A stretch of DNA of 6,745 bases, from positions 1 through 6,745 of the forward strand of contig JANQTO010000094.1 of assembly GCA_030731685.1 (NCBI GenBank). Reading direction: 5' to 3'. A program made the position numbers and the translations under genes. This stretch comes from Nonlabens sp. (GTDB lineage Bacteria; Bacteroidota; Bacteroidia; Flavobacteriales; Flavobacteriaceae). Positions 1 to 6,365 of the stretch are shown one piece after another. Numbering within the stretch: position 1 is the first letter of the stretch; the number at the start of each line of letters is the position of its first letter. The notes below the pieces were generated by a model. That model saw only the letters and a list, made by a program, of their open reading frames with translations. It made no database searches and was not told where the DNA came from.

Positions 1-1729
1 CAGACCATGCGTCCATATGCGATGTTACTTCAGCTTTCATCGCTTTTAGGTCATCTTGTGGCAACATGTCTTTAAGGGCATCGTACACTTTCATCTTTGC
101 CTCAAAGTTGGCAACTTCTTCTACACTGTCCTGCTTGCGCTGTGCCGTTTTCTTTTCAAAAAATGCATTACAGGCTTTTTGGAATCGCTTCCATATTTTG
201 TCGCTGTCTTTTCTAGGTACGTGACCTATTTCTTTCCACTCACGCTGTATGCGTTTCATGATATCCAGAGAACCCGCAAAATCTTCAGATTCTTTGTGTT
301 CTTCGGCAATGGCGATAAGTGCCATTTTCTTTTCTAGATTGCTGTTTTGTTCGTCTTTCAACGATTTGTAATAAGCATTCTTGGTTTGGTTGAAGTTACG
401 CGTTACAGTTCTAAACTGGTCCCAAAGACTGTTATTTACCTCTTTAGGCGCTGGTCCTGTTTGGGTAAAAAGTTCTTTGAGTGCGTTTATTTCGGTAAGC
501 TTTGTTTGCCAGCCACTGTGGTTTGTTGCGCCTTCTTTAGTTAATTTCTCTATTTCAGCAACAATATTTTCTTTTATGGTCTGGTTTGTACTCGCCATTT
601 TATCACGCTCTTCATAATATGCTTGGCGTCTATCATGAATAATCTTTGTAGCATCCTTAAAACGGTCCCAAATAGGGTCACGCTCTTCTTTTGCAACAGG
701 TCCAGCATCTTCTTTCCACATGCGGTGTAGTTCCTGTAGCTCGCGCAATGCTTTGTGAATGTCTTCTTCGTTGCCCAATTCTTCGGCACGTTCTATTATG
801 CGATTTCTGAATTCTAGGTTACGCTCAAAATCCTTATCGCGTAATTCTTTACTTAAGTCTATATAATCATAGAAATTCTGTACATGCAGCCTGTAATCTT
901 CCCAAACGATGTTATAACTATCGTGCGGTATGTTACCCGTGGTTTTCCACTGGTCTTGTAAAGCATTGAATTTCTTGAAGGTTGTTCCTATATTTTCCTC
1001 TTCGTCTATCAGGTTTTTGATACCTTCTATAATAGCACGTTTGGTTGCAAGGTTGTCCTCTTGTTGCTTGCGCACTTGTCGCTGTAGTTCTCCTTTTTGC
1101 TTGCGGTATAATGCATGCAGGTCGTAAAACTCCTTAGCAAGCGGGTTTTTATATTCAAACTCTGGCGCTAGTGCATCATCACTCGGCGGATTTTTCTCTG
1201 CAAACGTTTCACGCTCTTCTTTTTCTTGAGAGGAGTCTGCTGCTTCAAATGCTTTTTTAAGCTGGTCTGCTTGGTCTCTAAAGCTATTGATAGGATATTC
1301 CTGCATCAAATGGCGCAGCTCTGCAATAATCGCAGGCATGTCCATGGTGTTGTAGTCTTTCTCTGGGATTTCCTTGTTTTGGTCTTCTTCGTGGTCCTCA
1401 TCATCGTCTTTGCTGCTGGTTGCAGGTGAAGCCGTTTCTTCTGGAGCTGTAGTTTCTTCGTCAGAATCTATGATGACAGCTTCTTTTGTTTGTTGAACAG
1501 CGCTGCTTTCTTCAACCATAGCGTCTTCAAGAGCGTTATCCTCACTAGCAACAGATTCCACTTTGTTAGTTCCTGGTTTTACAGGTTCTGTGCTGGCTGT
1601 GGCTTCATCCTCGTCTACCATAGACTCTTTTTTAGGATTGTTAGACTCTTCCACCATAGCATTTTCTAAGGCGTTCTCGTCATTTTGTTTTCCGTCTGCT
1701 GGTTGTTGCAGGTTGTCATTCGTATTCAT
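1..1729 (-). CDS. DUF349-repeat protein, 3' end beyond window
   Basis: The minus-strand frame opens at ATG 1729-1727 and stays open to the left edge, giving 576 codons without a stop, so the C-terminus is missing. Residues 1-128 are a low-complexity, very acidic region (Glu/Asp/Ser/Thr-rich) with an internal repeat. A short segment starting MDMPAIIAELRHLM follows at about 129. Four successive DUF349-type helical repeats then begin at about residues 224, 306, 384 and 470. Each carries the family signature of a W-x(3-4)-G-x-x-P turn (QWKTTGNIP, MWKEDAGPV, LFTQTGPAP, EWKEIGHVP), followed by a W-containing helix such as IWKRFQKACNAFF. The third repeat has Phe instead of the first Trp. The protein is highly charged with no signal peptide or membrane segment, so it is probably cytoplasmic and alpha-helical. 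The molecular function of DUF349 proteins is not established and I do not assign one. It lies 60 bp downstream of aroE on the same strand and may be the last gene of the cluster. The family call is secure. Confidence 0.93.
   Translation of the reverse strand, partial: MNTNDNLQQPADGKQNDENALENAMVEESNNPKKESMVDEDEATASTEPVKPGTNKVESVASEDNALEDAMVEESSAVQQTKEAVIIDSDEETTAPEETASPATSSKDDDEDHEEDQNKEIPEKDYNTMDMPAIIAELRHLMQEYPINSFRDQADQLKKAFEAADSSQEKEERETFAEKNPPSDDALAPEFEYKNPLAKEFYDLHALYRKQKGELQRQVRKQQEDNLATKRAIIEGIKNLIDEEENIGTTFKKFNALQDQWKTTGNIPHDSYNIVWEDYRLHVQNFYDYIDLSKELRDKDFERNLEFRNRIIERAEELGNEEDIHKALRELQELHRMWKEDAGPVAKEERDPIWDRFKDATKIIHDRRQAYYEERDKMASTNQTIKENIVAEIEKLTKEGATNHSGWQTKLTEINALKELFTQTGPAPKEVNNSLWDQFRTVTRNFNQTKNAYYKSLKDEQNSNLEKKMALIAIAEEHKESEDFAGSLDIMKRIQREWKEIGHVPRKDSDKIWKRFQKACNAFFEKKTAQRKQDSVEEVANFEAKMKVYDALKDMLPQDDLKAMKAEVTSHMDAWS
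1505..1678 (-). repeat. Imperfect 12-residue repeat in acidic N-terminus of DUF349 protein
   Basis: Residues 18-29 (bases 1643-1678) read ENALENAMVEES and residues 64-75 (bases 1505-1540) read DNALEDAMVEES, so 10 of 12 positions match. Between them a weaker related stretch (ESMVDEDEA, residues 35-43) occurs. The two units are 46 residues apart and lie wholly within the disordered acidic leader. They could be a duplicated short linear motif or a remnant of slippage or duplication. No function is claimed. Confidence 0.75.
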
Positions 1730-1789
1730 GGGTAATGTTTTAAGGATGGCAATATAAAAGTTTCTTTGCTATTGTACACGTAAAATGGG

Positions 1790-2587
1790 CTACATATTCC
1801 ATAGTTCCCATGCTTTTTCGGCTTGGTGAACCAGCATCACGCCGCCATTTGTCACTCGAGCACCTTGTACGGCGCCTTTTTTCATGAACAATGTGTTCTG
1901 TGGATTGTATGTTAAGTCGTAGAGTACGTGTTCTTTACTAAGAAATTCGTAGGGAATGGGCGCACAGGTATCTACGTCTGGATGCGTTCCCAGCGGTGTA
2001 GTGTTCACTATGAGGCTCACCAGTTGCATGAGGTCCTTGTTGACAGCTTTGTAATCTATCATGTAGTCATCGTCTGGGTCAGGATTGCGCGATACCTTTA
2101 AATAAGGAATTTGTAGTGCTTCTAGCGTGTAAGCGATTGCTTTTGAAGCACCACCGGTTCCTAGGATAAGGGCGTTTTTCGCAATAGGAGCAAAGGGTTC
2201 GAGGCTTTTTCCAAACCCGTAAGCATCTGTATTATGACCGGTCCATACATTATCTTCAATGACAACGGTATTTACGGCACCTATCGTTTCAGCTTCTGGC
2301 GTAATATGGTCCAGTAGTGGTATGATGGCTTCTTTGTAAGGAATGGTCACATTAAAACCACGCACAATCTCATGCACACCGTTTGTTGTTTGTGTAGTGC
2401 TGTTGTAGGTTACGCTTTCGCGAAAGCGGACTAAATCACCTGCACTAGGAATTTCAAAATTCCTATAGACGTGGTCATGCAGTTTGAGCTTTTCAAATTT
2501 TTCTGAAAAATAAGCTCTTGAAAAGCTATAATCCAAGCGTTTGCCCAAAAGACCAAAAACGCTTTTAGGTATACTCATTTTTTCCAT
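1790..2587 (-). CDS. aroE: Shikimate dehydrogenase (NADP+), AroE
   Basis: Catalyses NADPH-dependent reduction of 3-dehydroshikimate to shikimate, the fourth step of the chorismate (aromatic amino acid) pathway, in the cytoplasm. The 265-residue protein has the whole active site. Shikimate-binding serines lie in YSFSRAYF (S21, S23), and the catalytic Lys in NVTIPYKEA (K85). The Asn of GAVNT is N106, the catalytic Asp of GHNTDAYGF is D121, and the Gln of GGVMLVHQAEKA is Q255. The dinucleotide-binding loop LGTGGASKA is at 142-150, with a VNTTPLGTHPD motif downstream. The start is ATG at 2587, with a second possible ATG at 2578. Both lie inside the end of the upstream DUF368 gene (overlap 14-23 bp), which suggests translational coupling. 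The distance from the SxS serines to the catalytic Lys is about 13 residues longer than in E. coli AroE (S14/S16 to K65). The extra residues coincide with a palindromic DNA repeat. Stop is TAG. Confidence 0.95.
   Translation of the reverse strand: MEKMSIPKSVFGLLGKRLDYSFSRAYFSEKFEKLKLHDHVYRNFEIPSAGDLVRFRESVTYNSTTQTTNGVHEIVRGFNVTIPYKEAIIPLLDHITPEAETIGAVNTVVIEDNVWTGHNTDAYGFGKSLEPFAPIAKNALILGTGGASKAIAYTLEALQIPYLKVSRNPDPDDDYMIDYKAVNKDLMQLVSLIVNTTPLGTHPDVDTCAPIPYEFLSKEHVLYDLTYNPQNTLFMKKGAVQGARVTNGGVMLVHQAEKAWELWNM
2413..2428. repeat. 16-bp perfect palindrome within aroE
   Basis: CGCTTTCGCGAAAGCG is identical on both strands and is much more GC-rich than its surroundings. In the aroE frame it encodes the core of VRFRESVT (residues 53-60). 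This lies in the variable loop between the substrate-binding serines and the NVTIPYK motif, exactly where this AroE is longer than E. coli AroE. I see no other copy in this window. From memory, this palindrome recurs in and between genes of some marine Flavobacteriaceae. Whether it is a mobile palindromic element is inference. Confidence 0.7.
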
Positions 2588-3581
2588 ATCGGTCTAATAA
2601 ATAAACAGTTGCAAAGCCCAAGACTATCATTACTAAAGCTATCCAGGTATGACTTGACGCCATGTCTGGTAGAAAGCGTGTGTAATTCTCTAGTATGGCA
2701 TTTCCATTTATGTCAGTAACAACGGTTCCCGCACTGTCTAGCTTGTAAACTTCTCGTTTCCATGGCCATACAACGCCCAGCGAGCCTGTAATGAAACCTA
2801 TAATGGTAGCGTTTGTCTCACTGCGATAGTGCTTAAATGTCCAACCCAGCACGTGGGATAAGCTAATAAGACCTACCAGCGAACCAAGTAGAAATACCGC
2901 TAGTACCACAAGCAAATTCATATGGATAGGGTCGTACCACCAACCAAAATCGCCTCCAAATGAGCGAACCATGGTTTCAAAAAAAGCATTGATACTGTCT
3001 ACCAGCAACAATACGTAATTACCCAATAAAATGAGTATGAAACTACCGCTAAGCCCAGGCAATGTCATGCCCGTGATACTGACCATACCGCAAAAGAAAA
3101 CAAAAAACAGATTGTCATTATCGCCAGCAGGACTTAGTAGTGACGTTCCTATACCTATGAGCGTTCCCACTGTGCAGAACATGATGTTGCGTCGTGTCCA
3201 GTCTTCAAAGGATTTTGAAATGTAATAAACGGAACCGAGTATCATACCAAAAAACAACGCCCAGACGAGTATAGGAGCCATTTTTATAAAAACATCAAAT
3301 ATCTTACTGACCGTAAAGTAACTGATAATCTCGCCGAGAAACAGGTAGCTTAAAAACTTACCGTTAATGTATCTGTAAAAGTACGAGAACCTGCCGCGTA
3401 TCAATAGTGCAACGGCTTTACGGTTGAGCTTTTGGAACGAGTAAATAAATTCTTCGTAAAAACCTGCAATAAATGCCACCACGCCGCCGCTTACCCCAGG
3501 AACCTTATTTGCGGTTCCCATGGCAATACCTTTTAGGACGAGATAGAATTTATCGCTCGCGCTGCGTGTAGGTTGTTGCAC
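2565..3581 (-). CDS. DUF368 membrane protein, second tandem copy (probable polyprenyl-phosphate translocase)
   Basis: A 338-residue polytopic inner-membrane protein of the DUF368 family. Members of this family (named PopT) have been shown in other bacteria to return undecaprenyl phosphate, the lipid carrier for peptidoglycan and surface polysaccharides, across the membrane. Both halves carry the family's re-entrant motif: MGTANKVPGVSGG at residues 21-33 and TLPGLSGSF at 173-181. The conserved WPWK is at 272-275, and a final membrane helix ends near the C-terminus. It differs from the upstream copy in having N25-K26 where that copy has D20-V21, plus a longer loop around 210-218 (GGDFGWWYDP). 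The start is GTG at 3581, sharing one base with the upstream gene's TAG (TAGTG), so translation is likely coupled. The next ATG would fall inside the first motif region, so the GTG is preferred. The family call is secure; the substrate is inferred from homologues. Confidence 0.92.
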   Translation of the reverse strand: MQQPTRSASDKFYLVLKGIAMGTANKVPGVSGGVVAFIAGFYEEFIYSFQKLNRKAVALLIRGRFSYFYRYINGKFLSYLFLGEIISYFTVSKIFDVFIKMAPILVWALFFGMILGSVYYISKSFEDWTRRNIMFCTVGTLIGIGTSLLSPAGDNDNLFFVFFCGMVSITGMTLPGLSGSFILILLGNYVLLLVDSINAFFETMVRSFGGDFGWWYDPIHMNLLVVLAVFLLGSLVGLISLSHVLGWTFKHYRSETNATIIGFITGSLGVVWPWKREVYKLDSAGTVVTDINGNAILENYTRFLPDMASSHTWIALVMIVLGFATVYLLDRYGKNEYT

Positions 3582-4540
3582 TATGCCTGTTTTTTAGAAG
3601 CCCATCGCTCCAGTAGAAAAATAAGCAAAAATCCGACGACCATTAACACAACAGCCCACATTATTTGCGGATCCCCATCAAAATGATTTGGCATAATACT
3701 TTTCTCTAAAAACGGAACTTCCTCGCCATGCGAGTTTGTTCGGTATTTGAGCACTTCTTTCCACGGCCATAATTTGTTGAGCGAGCCCAGCATAAAACCG
3801 GTAAGTAACGCCAGCGTCCAGTTTTTATGGTTTTTAAATAACCACGTAAGCACGCGCGAAAATAATTTAAGTCCTAAAATACATCCTACCGCAAAAAGGC
3901 ATAAAGTGAGAAAGTAACTACTTGCTGCGCTCCAATCGCCAGCAACTAAAGCTTCGGTAAGACCAGTAATAGCGCCCAGAACGGTCTCATAACTGCCTAA
4001 AAGCAGTAATAGAAATGCACCTGAAACCCCAGGAAGTATCATGGCGATAATGGCTACAAAGCCCGAAAAGATAACGTACCACCAGCTATCTGGTGAACCC
4101 AAAGGTTCTGCAACGGTGATATAATAGGATAGGGCAGTACCTACGATTATAAATGCAATGGTAACGGCGCCCCATTTGGAGATTTGCGACCCGATGTACC
4201 AAACACTAGCCAGCACGAGTCCAAAGAAAAATGACCAGACGAGTATGGGATAGGTAGCCAGTAAAAAGGTAATAAGTTTTGCCAGGCTCAAAATACTAAC
4301 AGCGATACCTGCAAGTAAGGAAATTAAAAAACCGAGGTTATAAGCGTTGAATGTATTTACAAACCCATTTTTTCTTAGCGAGCCTAAAATACTTATGTCT
4401 AAACCGTCGATGGTTTTGATGAGTTCCTCATAAATACCCGTAATAAATGCAATAGTTCCACCGGAAACACCAGGAACAACGTCAGCAGCGCCCATGAGAA
4501 TTCCCTTAAGTGCGGTCATTAAATATTTAGGTTGTGCCAT
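3581..4540 (-). CDS. DUF368 membrane protein, first tandem copy (probable polyprenyl-phosphate translocase)
   Basis: A 319-residue multi-pass inner-membrane protein with the canonical DUF368 motif MGAADVVPGVSGG at residues 16-28, followed by FITGIYEELI. The second-half motif MILPGVSGAF is at 167-176, and LWPWKE is at 257-262. Two copies of the PGVSG element in hydrophobic surroundings fit an inverted-repeat transporter fold. The DUF368/PopT family recycles undecaprenyl phosphate in characterised bacteria; that role here is inferred by homology. The start is ATG at 4540, close to the first hydrophobic segment, as is usual for the family. The C-terminus is basic (ERWASKKQA), as expected for a cytoplasmic tail. 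The gene follows purA after 79 bp containing a hairpin and overlaps the next DUF368 gene by one base, so the two copies are almost certainly co-translated and might act as a pair. Confidence 0.93.
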   Translation of the reverse strand: MAQPKYLMTALKGILMGAADVVPGVSGGTIAFITGIYEELIKTIDGLDISILGSLRKNGFVNTFNAYNLGFLISLLAGIAVSILSLAKLITFLLATYPILVWSFFFGLVLASVWYIGSQISKWGAVTIAFIIVGTALSYYITVAEPLGSPDSWWYVIFSGFVAIIAMILPGVSGAFLLLLLGSYETVLGAITGLTEALVAGDWSAASSYFLTLCLFAVGCILGLKLFSRVLTWLFKNHKNWTLALLTGFMLGSLNKLWPWKEVLKYRTNSHGEEVPFLEKSIMPNHFDGDPQIMWAVVLMVVGFLLIFLLERWASKKQA

Positions 4541-4554
4541 ACTACGGTGGTGAA

Positions 4555-4604
4555 CTTTTTGTAAAAAGTAAATTCCAAACGAGTTGGTTTCATTTGGAAT
4601 TTAC
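4555..4604 (-). terminator. Terminator-like hairpin after purA
   Basis: Bases 4593-4604 and 4568-4579 form a perfect 12-bp inverted repeat (GTAAATTCCAAA / TTTGGAATTTAC) around a 13-nt loop. On the minus strand the stem is followed at once by a U-run (CTTTTTAC, 4568-4561), which is the layout of an intrinsic terminator. The U-run itself sits in a small palindrome (CTTTTT-gt-AAAAAG, 4555-4568). The stem is AT-rich, so termination may be partial. The hairpin starts 15 bp past the purA stop and ends about 15-25 bp before the DUF368 start, leaving little room for a separate promoter downstream. Confidence 0.6.
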
Positions 4605-4619
4605 ATGTGTTTGGTTATG

Positions 4620-5894
4620 TTAATCGCGATGTATCGTTTGTTTACGGTCTGGACCTACGCTCACTACTTTTATAGGAATTTCCAGTTCTTTTTCTAGAAA
4701 CGCGATGTAGTCATTCAGTTCTTTAGGAAACTGCGATACCTCTGTCATTTGGGTGAGGTCTTTTTTCCAACAAGGGAACGTTTTGTAAACAGGTTCTACG
4801 TTTTCGGGTTCAATGTTATATGGTAAATGAGAAATCTCTTCACCTTTGTACATATAGCTGGTACATACTTTAAGTTCTTCAAAACCAGATAGCACGTCGC
4901 CTTTCATCATCATGAGTTGGGTAACACCGTTTATTTGACAAGTGTATTTCAATGCAACAAGGTCTAACCAACCACAGCGGCGTGGTCTACCGGTTACGGC
5001 ACCAAATTCGTTTCCTATGCGAGCCATTTCAGCGCCTGCATCATCAAACAATTCTGTAGGGAAAGGTCCGCTACCTACACGTGTGGTGTATGCTTTAAAA
5101 ATACCATATACTTCACCTATTTGCGTAGGAGCAACGCCCAAACCTGTACAAGCACCAGCCGCTGTGGTCGTAGAAGACGTCACAAACGGATAGGTTCCAA
5201 AATCGATATCTAGTAAAGAGCCTTGAGCACCTTCGGCAAGAATGGTTTTTCCTGCGCGTTGTGCTTGTTGTAAATATTCTTCAGAATCTATGAAGGTCAG
5301 TTCTTTTAAACGCTCTACTGCTGCAAAAAATTCCTTCTCTAATTCAGGTAGGTTGTATTCAATTTGTACATCGTGGAAACCTATAAGCGCTTCATGTTTG
5401 TTTGCTAGATTGCGGTAACGCTCTTTCCAGTTTGCAAGTTCTAAGTCACCTACGCGTATACCGTTTCTACCAGTTTTGTCCATGTATGTAGGACCTATTC
5501 CTTTGAGTGTAGAGCCTATTTTTGCTTTACCCTTAGAAGTTTCAGACGCGGCATCTAGCAACCTATGTGTAGGTAGAATAATATGTGCTTTGCGAGATAA
5601 TATTAGTTTTTTCTTGTAGTCTAGGTTGAACTTATCAAGACCATCGAGCTCCTGTACAAAAACTACAGGGTCTATTACAACGCCATTTCCTATGACGTTT
5701 ACCGTGTTGTCATGAAAAATACCCGACGGTATAGTTCTGAGTACGTGTTTGATACCGTCAAATTCCAGTGTGTGACCAGCATTAGGTCCACCTTGAAAGC
5801 GTGCAACAATATCATAGTTAGATGTTAGTACGTCTACGATTTTACCTTTTCCCTCGTCACCCCATTGAAGTCCGAGTAATAAATCTACAGCCAT
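4620..5894 (-). CDS. purA: Adenylosuccinate synthetase, PurA
   Basis: Catalyses IMP + aspartate + GTP to adenylosuccinate, GDP and phosphate, the first committed step from IMP to AMP, in the cytoplasm. The 424-residue length fits the family. The GTP/IMP loop WGDEGKGK is at residues 11-18 with the catalytic base D13, and GGPNAGHT at 35-42 carries the catalytic H41; both match E. coli numbering. Further signatures in order are GNGVVIDP, GIGPTYMDKTGRNGIR, EGAQGSLLDIDFGTYPFVTSS, TTRVGSGPFPTE, GAVTGRPRRCGWLD, MMMKGDVLSG and the C-terminal GPDRKQT. No key residue is missing. The ATG at 5894 shares one base with the fur stop (TAATG), so it is probably translated by coupling to fur. PurA is a known inhibition target of (p)ppGpp in other bacteria, which is notable given the rel gene just upstream in the cluster. 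Confidence 0.98.
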   Translation of the reverse strand: MAVDLLLGLQWGDEGKGKIVDVLTSNYDIVARFQGGPNAGHTLEFDGIKHVLRTIPSGIFHDNTVNVIGNGVVIDPVVFVQELDGLDKFNLDYKKKLILSRKAHIILPTHRLLDAASETSKGKAKIGSTLKGIGPTYMDKTGRNGIRVGDLELANWKERYRNLANKHEALIGFHDVQIEYNLPELEKEFFAAVERLKELTFIDSEEYLQQAQRAGKTILAEGAQGSLLDIDFGTYPFVTSSTTTAAGACTGLGVAPTQIGEVYGIFKAYTTRVGSGPFPTELFDDAGAEMARIGNEFGAVTGRPRRCGWLDLVALKYTCQINGVTQLMMMKGDVLSGFEELKVCTSYMYKGEEISHLPYNIEPENVEPVYKTFPCWKKDLTQMTEVSQFPKELNDYIAFLEKELEIPIKVVSVGPDRKQTIHRD

Positions 5895-6352
5895 TAGTTT
5901 TCTTTTGTAGTTGGATTCTTATGACCGTAAAAATATAAAGAATGCTTGGTAATTTGAATATCAAAAACCTCTTCTATGGTCTTTTTTATTGACTCTATTC
6001 TAGGGTCACAAAACTCGATAACCTCGCCCGTGTCTGAAAGGATAATATGGTCGTGCTGCTTATCAAAAAAAGATTTCTCGTAGTGCGACTGATTTTGTCC
6101 AAATTGGTGCCTTCTTACCAGCGCACATTCCATAAGCAAATCTATCGTATTGTAAAGCGTAGCACGACTTACACGGTAGTTTTGTTCCTTCATTTTAAGG
6201 TACAATGACTCTATGTCAAAGTGCTCTTCACTCGCATAAATCTCGTCTAATATTGCGAACCTTTCGGGTGTTTTTCGGTGGCCTTTGTCGCTTAAAAACT
6301 GGGTAAAAACACCTCTTACAATTTCCTGTTCTTTTTCTAGTGTGTTGATAAT
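5894..6352 (-). CDS. Fur-family metal-dependent transcriptional regulator with non-canonical start
   Basis: A winged-helix repressor of the Fur/PerR/Zur superfamily. Residues are numbered from ATT at 6352 (about 152 aa). The DNA-binding domain spans [15 protein letters not shown] (25-39) to the recognition helix [12 protein letters not shown] (62-73). The dimerisation/metal domain has H90, E92, HDH (100-102), [10 protein letters not shown] (108-117) and KHSLYFYGH near the C-terminus. The CxxC structural-zinc pair that follows HDH in E. coli Fur is replaced by LSDT, and there is no C-terminal CxxC. The start needs care. The frame is open back to a stop at 6374-6376, yet it holds no ATG, GTG or TTG before TTG 6205, which would delete the first 49 residues and half the DNA-binding domain. 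ATT 6352 or ATA 6355 are the best start candidates, about 10 nt after the rel stop. Which metal or signal it senses cannot be told from the sequence. It overlaps purA by one base. Confidence 0.85.
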   Translation of the reverse strand: MINTLEKEQEIVRGVFTQFLSDKGHRKTPERFAILDEIYASEEHFDIESLYLKMKEQNYRVSRATLYNTIDLLMECALVRRHQFGQNQSHYEKSFFDKQHDHIILSDTGEVIEFCDPRIESIKKTIEEVFDIQITKHSLYFYGHKNPTTKEN

Positions 6353-6365
6353 TATATTCTTTTTA
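6347..6365 (+). promoter_or_regulatory. Possible Fur-box-like site at the fur start
   Basis: Read on the plus strand, these 19 bases match the E. coli Fur consensus GATAATGATAATCATTATC at 14 positions: the first hexamer GATAAT is perfect, then four of six and four of seven. The site covers the proposed fur start codon and the rel stop. It could serve autoregulation of an internal promoter, but the region is AT-rich and chance matches of this level are not rare. The Fur operator in this lineage need not follow the E. coli consensus. Confidence 0.25.

Noticed and set aside
56..1757. Several plus-strand open frames of 64-93 codons, and a 71-codon minus-strand frame at 574-789
   Set aside because: All lie antisense or out of frame to the DUF349 gene, have odd Cys/Phe-rich or otherwise uninformative translations, and show no family motif.
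1730..1789. Promoter or terminator in the 60-bp gap before the DUF349 gene
   Set aside because: A TATATTG element loosely resembles the Bacteroidota -7 box (TAnnTTTG), but there is no TTG at the expected -33 distance. The best inverted repeat (CAATA/TATTG) is only 5 bp.
4623..4630. ATCGCGAT palindrome at the purA stop
   Set aside because: It is an eight-base dyad made by the last codons of purA, with no extension or repeat elsewhere in the window.
4942..5193. Plus-strand open frame of 83 codons opposite purA, and similar frames at 3031-3225 and 6379-6594
   Set aside because: They mirror strongly conserved coding sequence on the other strand and have no recognisable domain.
6196..6205. TTG at 6205 or ATG nearby as the fur start
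   Set aside because: It would remove the first 49 residues, including the [12 protein letters not shown] helix that belongs to the Fur DNA-binding domain and is clearly encoded upstream in the same frame.
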